Shown: positions 15,073-21,572 of the stretch, one piece after another | Layout: each line of letters opens with the position of its first letter | Position numbering within the stretch: position 1 is the first letter of the stretch | Assembly (NCBI GenBank): GCA_031417915.1 | Contig: JANOWN010000035.1 | Location: forward strand, 1 to 25,147 | DNA length: 25,147 nucleotides | Source: Methylotenera_A sp031417915 | GTDB lineage: Bacteria > Pseudomonadota > Gammaproteobacteria > Burkholderiales > Methylophilaceae | Direction of reading: 5' to 3' | Notes under the pieces: generated by a model | Seen by the model: the letters and a program-made list of their open reading frames with translations, nothing else | Database searches by the model: none | What the model was told of the DNA's origin: nothing | Program-made: the position numbers and the translations under genes

Positions 15073-15228
15073 TTATTTGAGCTTAGTTTCTTTATACATA
15101 ACGTGTTTACGTACAACTGGATCAAATTTTTTGATTTCCATTTTTTCTGGCATGGTACGTTTATTTTTAGTGGTGGTATAAAAATGGCCTGTACCAGCAC
15201 TTGATTCTAATTTAATTTTTTCGCGCAT
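15073..15228 (-). CDS. rpmG: 50S ribosomal protein L33 (zinc-free form)
   Basis: L33 is a small protein near the E site of the large subunit. The 51-residue product starts MREKIKLESSAGTGHFYTTT and includes NKRTMPEKMEIKKFDPVVRKH, which matches the proteobacterial form without the four cysteines, so zinc is not needed. The ribosome-binding site AAGG is the complement of 15238-15241, which overlaps the rpmB stop, so translation should follow rpmB. The gene lies 11 bases downstream of rpmB and ends 16 bases before the terminator. Confidence 0.97.
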   Translation of the reverse strand: MREKIKLESSAGTGHFYTTTKNKRTMPEKMEIKKFDPVVRKHVMYKETKLK

Positions 15229-15239
15229 GTTGTTCTACC

Positions 15240-15476
15240 TTAGATTTTCTGACCTGCAGCACGCATGCCAGCAAGTACAGCGTCTATACCATTTTTGTCG
15301 ATTGTGCGTAAGGCATTGTTAGTAATGCGCATACTTACCCAGCGATTTTCGCTCTCAACCCAAAATTTACGGTTTTGTAAATTTGGTAAAAAACGGCGTT
15401 TTGTTTTGTTTTGTGCGTGAGAAACATTGTTACCCACCATTGGCTTTTTGCCAGTTACCATACATACACGTGCCAT
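15240..15476 (-). CDS. rpmB: 50S ribosomal protein L28
   Basis: L28 is a late-assembly large-subunit protein near the E site. The 78-residue product starts MARVCMVTGKKPMVGNNVSHA and has the conserved TKRRFLPNLQNRKFWVESE and RTIDKNGIDAVLAGMRAAG. It is the typical proteobacterial length and lacks the extra cysteine pair of zinc-binding L28. GGGGA (complement of 15483-15487) lies 6 bases before the start. It leads the rpmB-rpmG pair behind its own strong promoter. Confidence 0.98.
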   Translation of the reverse strand: MARVCMVTGKKPMVGNNVSHAQNKTKRRFLPNLQNRKFWVESENRWVSMRITNNALRTIDKNGIDAVLAGMRAAGQKI

Positions 15477-15516
15477 GGTTAATCCCCAATTACTTTGCTT
15501 TTTACGAAAGACCGCA

Positions 15517-15546
15517 ATTATAGACTGAAAACGCGCTATGTTTCAA
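15517..15546 (-). promoter_or_regulatory. rpmB-rpmG promoter
   Basis: On the minus strand TTGAAA (complement of 15541-15546) is followed after 18 bases by a perfect TATAAT (complement of 15517-15522), the best sigma-70 site in the window. Transcription would start near 15510, some 33 bases before the rpmB start. It explains how L28 and L33 can be expressed strongly and separately from the upstream dut gene. Confidence 0.75.
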
Positions 15547-15605
15547 GCTAAATAGTGGATTTTCTTATGTTTTATTAGTGCTTAGCTTTTTAAATTTCCG
15601 CACGT

Positions 15606-16058
15606 TTAGTGCTTTCCAGTACTGCCAAAGCCACCCTCGCCGCGCTCGCTTGTTGTAAATTCATCCACAATGTGAAAATCTGCCTGCACCACGGGCACAA
15701 TCACTAATTGCGCGATGCGTTCCATCGGGTTAAGTAAAAACGCCTCTTTACTGCGGTTCCAGCACGAAACCAACAACTGGCCTTGATAATCCGAATCGAT
15801 TAATCCCACCAAATTGCCCAGCACAATGCCGTGTTTATGCCCCAAGCCAGAGCGTGGCAGAATCAGTGCAGCGTAATAAGTATTATCAATATGAATCGCC
15901 ATACCAGTCGGAATCATCACCGTTTCACCTGGCGCAATGGTTTGCGTATGCTCAATGCAAGCGCGCAAATCAAGCCCTGCAGAGCCAGGTGTAGCGTAGG
16001 CTGGCATCATGTGATGTAGGCGGTTATCGAGAATTTTTAGGTCAACGGTGATGCTCAT
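15606..16058 (-). CDS. dut: Deoxyuridine 5'-triphosphate nucleotidohydrolase
   Basis: dUTPase hydrolyses dUTP to dUMP and pyrophosphate, which keeps uracil out of DNA and feeds thymidylate synthesis. The 150-residue trimeric-type enzyme shows all five motifs: PGSAGLDLRA, PRSGLGHKHG, GNLVGLIDSDYQGQL with the catalytic aspartate, ERIAQLVI, and the C-terminal RGEGGFGSTGKH that closes over the active site. The length matches the E. coli enzyme. It begins 28 bases after coaBC on the same strand, the usual coaBC-dut pairing, so both are probably on one transcript. The ribosome-binding site is weak. Confidence 0.97.
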   Translation of the reverse strand: MSITVDLKILDNRLHHMMPAYATPGSAGLDLRACIEHTQTIAPGETVMIPTGMAIHIDNTYYAALILPRSGLGHKHGIVLGNLVGLIDSDYQGQLLVSCWNRSKEAFLLNPMERIAQLVIVPVVQADFHIVDEFTTSERGEGGFGSTGKH

Positions 16059-16086
16059 ATTAATCTTTCACTTTAATTTAATCATT

Positions 16087-17289
16087 TTAATGGTTAATCA
16101 TGTGGAAAATGTGGGTTAATATTTCCGATGCAAGTTCATTTTTAGCCGCTTTGGGCAATGGGTGCGCGCCTTTATCATCTAATAAAGTAATGCTGGCCTC
16201 ATCCTGCCCCATACTCTCTTGTACTAAATTCGCCACTAACAATGGTAACTTTTTACTTAAGCGTTTTTGCTCGGCCAGCTTTATTAAATCTTGCGTTTCT
16301 GCCGCAAAACCCACGCAGAATGGCGCATTTGGCAAGCTGGCAACTTCTGCCAAGATGTCTTTATTCGCCGTCAATTGTAAGTTACGTGAAGCTGCACTTT
16401 TTTTAATTTTTTGTGCGCTTGACTTGGTTGGCGAGTAATCCGCCACCGCTGCAACGCTAATAAAAACGTCTTGTTTACTGATGTTGCTCATTACTGTTTG
16501 GTACATTGTTTCAGCACTGGTTGCGCTAATATTTTTGACGTTTTTTGGCGCGTCAAGCGAAGTTGCACCACTCACCAAAGTCACCTCCGCGCCCATATCT
16601 GCCGCGGTTTGTGCGAGTGCGTAACCCATTTTCCCCGAGCTTAAATTGGTAATCGCCCGCACAGGGTCTATCATCTCCAAGGTGGCGCCAGCAGTAATAA
16701 GTATGCGCTTGCCAGCCAATAATTTAGGTGTAAAGTGCGCGTTAATTAAGGCCAATAAATCTTCGGCTTCAAGCATACGGCCAAGGCCGATTTCACCGCA
16801 GGCTTGGTCGCCGCTGTCTGGCCCTAAAATACTTATTCCATCAGCTTTAAGTTGCGTAATATTGCGCTGCGTGGCGGGGTTTTCCCACATTTGTTTGTTC
16901 ATGGCGGGTGCGACCAAAAGCGGGCAATCTCTTGCCAAACAAAGCGTAGAAAGCAGATCATCGGCGCGGCCATGCACCAATTTGGCGATAAACTCGGCGC
17001 TGGCAGGCGCGACCAAAATCGCATCTGCCTCGCGACTTAACTCAATATGTGGCATACCATTTGCAATAGAACTATCCCACATACCAATAAAAACAGACTT
17101 GCCAGACAATGCCTGCATAGTCACGGGCGTTATAAATTTGGTCGCGCTTTCGGTCATCACTACGGTCACGTCGATATTGGCTTTCACCAAAAAACGCACC
17201 AGCTCAGCGGATTTGTAGGCTGCAATGCCGCCCGTGATGCCAAGCACTAATTTTTTGTGGCTAATATTTTCGCGATTTGGCTTACTCAT
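16087..17289 (-). CDS. coaBC: Bifunctional phosphopantothenoylcysteine decarboxylase/phosphopantothenate-cysteine ligase
   Basis: CoaBC makes 4'-phosphopantetheine for coenzyme A: the CoaB half joins cysteine to phosphopantothenate with CTP, and the FMN-dependent CoaC half decarboxylates the product. In the 400-residue protein the CoaC domain is residues 1-190, with GITGGIAAYKS (FMN binding), the catalytic His81, Asn131 in PAMNKQMW and Cys164 in QACGEIGLGRM. CoaB follows from about 192, with ITAGATLEMIDPVR, NLSSGKMG and Lys289 in VADYSPTK. All key residues of the E. coli enzyme are present. Its start lies only 14 bases from that of the divergent exported dikinase-like gene, and no good ribosome-binding site precedes it. 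Confidence 0.97.
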   Translation of the reverse strand: MSKPNRENISHKKLVLGITGGIAAYKSAELVRFLVKANIDVTVVMTESATKFITPVTMQALSGKSVFIGMWDSSIANGMPHIELSREADAILVAPASAEFIAKLVHGRADDLLSTLCLARDCPLLVAPAMNKQMWENPATQRNITQLKADGISILGPDSGDQACGEIGLGRMLEAEDLLALINAHFTPKLLAGKRILITAGATLEMIDPVRAITNLSSGKMGYALAQTAADMGAEVTLVSGATSLDAPKNVKNISATSAETMYQTVMSNISKQDVFISVAAVADYSPTKSSAQKIKKSAASRNLQLTANKDILAEVASLPNAPFCVGFAAETQDLIKLAEQKRLSKKLPLLVANLVQESMGQDEASITLLDDKGAHPLPKAAKNELASEILTHIFHMINH

Positions 17290-17303
17290 GGTAAATTTGG
17301 CTT

Positions 17304-19394
17304 ATGCAAAAAAATCTAATAAACCTTATTTTAACATGCGCACTGGCGCTGTGTGTAAGCGCGGCCGAAGCGCGGCGCATGAACCCAGAGCTGATGCAGC
17401 CGCAAAATCAGCAAGATCAAACCAAACAAGCACCGCCAGCAAGCGTTATGTGTAAAAACTGCGATGCGCCCAGCAAGCTGCCGCCAGCTGGCACGCGCGC
17501 GTGGCAGCCGCAAGTCAATGATTTAGACACTTGGCAGCAATTGTCGGTGCATGCGCGCGATTACGAATTTAGCAAATTTGTGATTGACGTAAAAACTAAC
17601 AAAATTTACTTTGTCGATTCAAACGTATTTACGCTGCACGCCGATTTTGTGGTGGATTATTTGCAAAAAATACCGCGCACGTCAGAGAATATGCGCTATT
17701 ACAATCAAAATTACAGCACCAAAAAACCGCAATTTATTTTGGGCTACATCACGCATTATCCGCAAATAAAAGCGGGTACTAACAGCCAAAACAATGGGTT
17801 ATGGACTTTCTCATTTTGGGAAGGCGACACCATTCAAGCCAAAGATATTCGCCATACTTATAAAAAACTCCAGCAAACCTTTAAAGTCGCGCCGCTGGTG
17901 TATCGGCCAGACTCTTCCGCGCAAGAAAAAGTAGCGAAACAGCTAAAAGCATACAAAATCGCCACTATAAATAACAATCAAATTTATAAATCACAGTCGT
18001 ATCAGGCGTTTAATTCGAGCCGCGCGATTGGGCGCTTAGTGATTGTGCCACCCACCACCAAGGTGGAAAACTTAAGCTTTAACGAAAACGATATTGTGTT
18101 GTTGCAAAGCAGCTACCCAGATATTTCGCCAGTCAGTGGCGTGATTACCAGCCAATTCTCTACGCCGCTTTCGCATGTGAACTTACGCGCGAGCGCTTGG
18201 GGAATACCTAACGCGACCATCAAAAATGCGGTGAATGAGTTTAAAAATTTAGATGGCAAACAAGTGTTTTATGAGGTGACCGAGGCAGGCTACACCATGC
18301 GCGAAGCCACAGCGGACGAGGCCGCCGAGCATGCAAAAGCCAAGGCCGAGAAAACCAAGGTAGTGATGCCAGTAGCAAATTTAAGCACCACAGAATTGTT
18401 GCCATTAAACAAAATTAGCGCGAGTGACACCAGTAAATACGGCGCAAAAACGGCCAATTTGGGAGAGGTGATGCGTGCAAAATTGCCAATGAGTATTGAG
18501 GGCGGCTTTGGCGTGCCGCTGAACATTCCCGATGGTTTTGGCATCCCGTTTAGCTATTATGTGACGCATGTTAAGCAGCATAAAATTGATGCAAAGATTC
18601 AAGCGCTGCTGAACAACCCACAATTTACACAAGATGGTGCTTGGCGTAAAAAGAACTTAGAAGAACTGCGATTAGCCATCACTAAGGCCCCAATTGCGCC
18701 AGAAGCTTTCAAAAAAATTGTAAGCCAGTGGAAAACTCAGCTAAATGATAGCGGCGTCTTTGTGCGCAGCAGCACCAATGCCGAGGATTTAAAAGGCTTT
18801 AACGGTGCGGGGCTTTACGATACCGTGCCGAATGTAAAAGATGAAGCAGCGCTAGAGGCCGCTATCAAGCAAGTATGGGCATCGCTTTGGAACTTGCGTG
18901 CGGTAGAAGAGCGCACACATTTTGGCATTTCGCATGATCAAGTTTACCCCGCCGTGTTAATTCAAACCGCCGTCAATGCCACAGCTGCAGGCGTGTTATT
19001 GACGACTGATATTTGGGGCCATCAAGCTGACACTTATACAATTAACGCTAAGTGGGGTTTGGGCATGCGCGTGGCAGAAGGGCAAAAAGTGGCCGAGCAG
19101 ATTTTATTCGACACCAGCAACGACGGCACACGAGTGATTAGCCGAAGTGACGAAATTACAATGTTGGTAGCAAGTAAAAAAGGTGGGATGATAGAAAAGC
19201 CCGTGCCAAAAGGTGAGGCGATTTTGACCGAAAAGCGTGCTAAATTGTTAGGCGCCGCGGCCAAGCGTGTGACTAAAATATTCAAAAATACTGAGGTGCT
19301 AGATATAGAATGGGTGTTAGAAACGAAAGACGGGAAAGATACCTTTTGGCTAGTGCAAGCTAGGCCGTATGTAATGAATAAAAAAGAAAGATAA
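17304..19394 (+). CDS. Exported PEP/pyruvate-binding (PPDK_N) protein with glucan-dikinase-like domain order
   Basis: The 696-residue product begins with a signal peptide (a hydrophobic stretch at about 5-20 and a probable cut after VSA20 or AEA23), then a CxxC (C50, C53) and a region of unknown fold (about 65-225). A swivel domain at about 240-325 carries a likely phospho-accepting His291 in STPLSHVNLRA. An ATP-grasp PPDK_N domain follows (about 375-690): YGAKTANLG, VRSSTNAEDL, INAKWGLG, DIEW and VQARP. The swivel-before-ATP-grasp order and the LSHV context resemble glucan water dikinases; PEP synthase and PPDK have the opposite order plus a PEP barrel, which is absent here. It might phosphorylate an envelope substrate, but ATP supply outside the cytoplasm is unclear. 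The start is near coaBC and the ribosome-binding site is weak. The domains are secure; the function is not. Confidence 0.85.
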   Translation: MQKNLINLILTCALALCVSAAEARRMNPELMQPQNQQDQTKQAPPASVMCKNCDAPSKLPPAGTRAWQPQVNDLDTWQQLSVHARDYEFSKFVIDVKTNKIYFVDSNVFTLHADFVVDYLQKIPRTSENMRYYNQNYSTKKPQFILGYITHYPQIKAGTNSQNNGLWTFSFWEGDTIQAKDIRHTYKKLQQTFKVAPLVYRPDSSAQEKVAKQLKAYKIATINNNQIYKSQSYQAFNSSRAIGRLVIVPPTTKVENLSFNENDIVLLQSSYPDISPVSGVITSQFSTPLSHVNLRASAWGIPNATIKNAVNEFKNLDGKQVFYEVTEAGYTMREATADEAAEHAKAKAEKTKVVMPVANLSTTELLPLNKISASDTSKYGAKTANLGEVMRAKLPMSIEGGFGVPLNIPDGFGIPFSYYVTHVKQHKIDAKIQALLNNPQFTQDGAWRKKNLEELRLAITKAPIAPEAFKKIVSQWKTQLNDSGVFVRSSTNAEDLKGFNGAGLYDTVPNVKDEAALEAAIKQVWASLWNLRAVEERTHFGISHDQVYPAVLIQTAVNATAAGVLLTTDIWGHQADTYTINAKWGLGMRVAEGQKVAEQILFDTSNDGTRVISRSDEITMLVASKKGGMIEKPVPKGEAILTEKRAKLLGAAAKRVTKIFKNTEVLDIEWVLETKDGKDTFWLVQARPYVMNKKER

Positions 19395-19400
19395 TTGGGC

Positions 19401-20165
19401 ATGTTTAAAACGATAAGAATATTTGTTTTATTGATTGTTTTAGCAACAGTTGTTCAGCAAACCTTTCTCGATAAAGCCGATTTAGATTGGAAAGATAACT
19501 TTTATGTCGCGGTTTACCCTGTGAATGCCGATGGCAGTAGCGAGGTTGCAAGCTACATTAAAACCTTCACGCGCGATGATTTTGAGCTGATGGCTGAATA
19601 TTTTGCAGAGGAAGGAGCGCGTTATGATTTAGGCGTGAGACGCCCTGTGGAAGTGCAATTAGGCGATGTTGTGAAAGAAATTCCGCCTGCGCCGCCTAAA
19701 GATGGCAGCATGCTGAACACCATGCTTTGGAGTTTAAAGTTTCGCTGGTTTGCTTGGAACAACAGCCCAAAAGTCAACGTAAAGCCAGATATTCGCCTTT
19801 ACCTGCTTTATTATAACCCAGCTACCAGCCCCATTTTATCTCACTCTACCGCGCTTAATAAAGGTCGCATAGGCCGCGTCAATTTGTTTGGCGATAAAAG
19901 TTATGCCGCGCAAAACTTGGTGATTTTGGCGCACGAATTACTACATACTTTAACCGCCACCGATAAATATGATTTAGAAACTACCTTGCCAGCATTTCCA
20001 GATGGTTTTGCCGAGCCAGATAAACAACCGCGCTACCCGCAAGATTTTGCCGAGATTATGGGCGGCCGTGTACCCATTAGCGAAACAAAAGCCGAGATAC
20101 CTAAAAGCTTGAGCCAAACGTTGATTGGCGACAAAACGGCGCGTGAGATTGGGTGGGTGAAATAG
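19401..20165 (+). CDS. Membrane-anchored putative zinc metallopeptidase
   Basis: The 254-residue product has one N-terminal membrane segment (about residues 3-20) and an outward-facing domain. The HELLH motif at residues 178-182 is followed by TDKYD and, further on, EIMGGR. A HExxH helix, a D-x-YD loop and a later IM resemble metallopeptidases of the M6 or metzincin type, but I cannot name the family. A TTG at 19395 directly after the previous stop is in frame; the ATG at 19401 is preferred because AGAAAG at about 19385-19390 is 10 bases away and the N-terminus is then a clean signal anchor. It is 6 bases after the dikinase-like gene and on the same strand, so they form a unit. I do not recognise its function. 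Confidence 0.7.
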   Translation: MFKTIRIFVLLIVLATVVQQTFLDKADLDWKDNFYVAVYPVNADGSSEVASYIKTFTRDDFELMAEYFAEEGARYDLGVRRPVEVQLGDVVKEIPPAPPKDGSMLNTMLWSLKFRWFAWNNSPKVNVKPDIRLYLLYYNPATSPILSHSTALNKGRIGRVNLFGDKSYAAQNLVILAHELLHTLTATDKYDLETTLPAFPDGFAEPDKQPRYPQDFAEIMGGRVPISETKAEIPKSLSQTLIGDKTAREIGWVK

Positions 20166-20200
20166 GTTGAAATTTGAAAATTAAAATCTAAGATTTAAAA

Positions 20201-20287
20201 TCTGGATTCTTCGGCTAGATAAACATCGCCTCAGAATGGCAATTTGAAAAGTAGTTCGTCATTCTGAACGCTAGTGAAGAATCCAGA
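20201..20287. repeat. Imperfect palindromic intergenic repeat
   Basis: Perfect 12-base outer arms TCTGGATTCTTC (20201-20212) and GAAGAATCCAGA (20276-20287) enclose inner arms TCAGAATGGC (20231-20240) and GTCATTCTGA (20258-20267), which differ by one G-U pair. Each half also carries a CTAG. The layout resembles the short palindromic REP- or MITE-like repeats with ATTCTTC and CATTCTGA motifs that are common between bacterial genes. The rest of the 167-base spacer is AT-rich, with AAATCT-A-AGATTT at 20184-20196. Confidence 0.6.
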
Positions 20288-20332
20288 ATGTATTATCAAC
20301 ACCTAAAAGTATTGCAATAAAAAGGAACACAA

Positions 20333-21007
20333 ATGGCGATAACTGACTGGCCTGAAAGCGAGAGACCGCGTGAGAAATTAATACAACTTGGCGCAGAAGC
20401 ATTATCAGATGCCGAGTTACTCGCGATTTTTTTGCGCGTCGGTGTTACAGGCAAAAGCGCGGTTGATTTAGCACGTGATTTACTCAATCAATTCGGCAGC
20501 TTAAACGGCATATTCGCTGCGACTGAACACGAGCTTAGCCGAGTGCATGGCATCGGCACCAGCAAATACGTGCAGTTGCAGGCGATTTTCGAAATGAGTC
20601 GCCGTGCGCTCAACGAGCAATTGCAAACTCGCGATGTACTAAATTCGCCGCAAGCGGTGCGCGATTATTTGGTACTAAAGCTTGGCGGCCTCACGCGCGA
20701 AGTATTTTTGGTGCTATTTTTAGATACGCAAAATCATTTGGTTGCCACTGAGGAAATGTTCGCAGGCACGCTTACACAAACCAGTGTGTACCCTCGTGAG
20801 GTAGTCAAACGCGCCTTGCATCACAACGCTGCTTCGGTCATTTTTGCGCACAATCATCCTTCTGGCATTGCTAAACAAAGCCAAGCGGATGAGCTGCTGA
20901 CTAAAGAATTAAAACAAGCATTGGCGCTGGTAGATGTGCGGGTGTTGGATCATTTTATTGTGGCGGGAAATAACACGCTGTCGTTTTCAGAGCGTGGATT
21001 GCTTTAA
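20333..21007 (+). CDS. radC: RadC family protein (JAB/MPN+ domain)
   Basis: The 224-residue product is the standard RadC form: an N-terminal helix-hairpin-helix region (about residues 18-80, with VHGIGTSKYVQLQA) and a C-terminal JAB/MPN+ metalloprotease-like domain. The zinc motif HNHPSG contains H173 and H175, and D186 completes the site. RadC was named for DNA repair, but a repair role in E. coli has been disputed, and its biochemical substrate is not settled. AAGGA at 20322-20326 lies 6 bases before the start. radC near rpmB-rpmG and coaBC-dut is a common proteobacterial neighbourhood; here the genes are separated by the two exported-protein genes. Confidence 0.95.
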   Translation: MAITDWPESERPREKLIQLGAEALSDAELLAIFLRVGVTGKSAVDLARDLLNQFGSLNGIFAATEHELSRVHGIGTSKYVQLQAIFEMSRRALNEQLQTRDVLNSPQAVRDYLVLKLGGLTREVFLVLFLDTQNHLVATEEMFAGTLTQTSVYPREVVKRALHHNAASVIFAHNHPSGIAKQSQADELLTKELKQALALVDVRVLDHFIVAGNNTLSFSERGLL

Positions 21008-21037
21008 ATTTCAGTTAGTATTAAGTTAAGCGCGCCG

Positions 21038-21556
21038 TCATTGTGGTTGATTGTTGATAATTCTAAGCACCTGACCGATAACACTTGTCATTTTGTTAGA
21101 GTTTTCTTTGAAGTGACTTTGAAGTTCTGAAAATATAGTTTCTAGGTATAAAAGTTCTATTTCTTTGTCTTCAAGTAGTTTTTCATATTCTTGACGAGTT
21201 TTTTTAGTAAACGCTTTTTTATTTGTCACAAAAACTTTTAAAACTGCTAGGTTGTTTGGATTGTACTCATTTATTCGTTCGGCTCTCGGCTTAGAATAGA
21301 AATTATCGATTACTTTGTCTAAGTTTGAAGCTTTGTCAGTACCTCTATGAAACGGGGCAACTTCACGATATTTTACTTCGATGTCTAGAATTCGGTTTTT
21401 ACTAGGCTGATAAGCTAATAAGTCAATGTCACTCCACCCGCCGCCCATTTTCTTACCTTCGCGCTTTGTTTCTACCTTGTAGATAACATTCTCATGCACA
21501 AAGCATTTCAGCACCATAGTGTAATACTCTTTGACAATCTGCTCATTTAATTCCAT
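21038..21556 (-). CDS. Putative PD-(D/E)XK nuclease-like protein
   Basis: I do not recognise a named family. The 172-residue product has a helix, then the pattern GGGWSDIDLLAY with D43 and D45, and IEVKYR with E60 and K62. That D...ExK spacing, after a short strand, fits the core of the PD-(D/E)XK nuclease fold and resembles small single-domain members. The C-terminal half is rich in Lys and Glu. AAGG on the minus strand, 8 bases before the start, is good. The gene begins 17 bases after the upstream methyltransferase stop and appears co-transcribed with it. It is convergent with radC and looks lower in GC than its neighbours, so it may be an acquired gene. Confidence 0.65.
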   Translation of the reverse strand: MELNEQIVKEYYTMVLKCFVHENVIYKVETKREGKKMGGGWSDIDLLAYQPSKNRILDIEVKYREVAPFHRGTDKASNLDKVIDNFYSKPRAERINEYNPNNLAVLKVFVTNKKAFTKKTRQEYEKLLEDKEIELLYLETIFSELQSHFKENSNKMTSVIGQVLRIINNQPQ

Positions 21557-21572
21557 GTGTACACCTTAAGGG

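Noticed and set aside
16646..17218. 190-codon plus-strand open frame inside coaBC
   Set aside because: It is antisense to a clear CoaBC frame with all catalytic residues, so the long open frame is a by-product of codon bias.
17340..17380. Lipoprotein signal in the dikinase-like protein (Cys17)
   Set aside because: The residue before Cys17 is Leu, which does not fit a lipobox; a signal peptidase I type cut after residue 20 or 23 is more likely.
21001..21040. Terminator between radC and the convergent nuclease-like gene
   Set aside because: I could not find a stem with a T-run in the 30 bases between the two stops.
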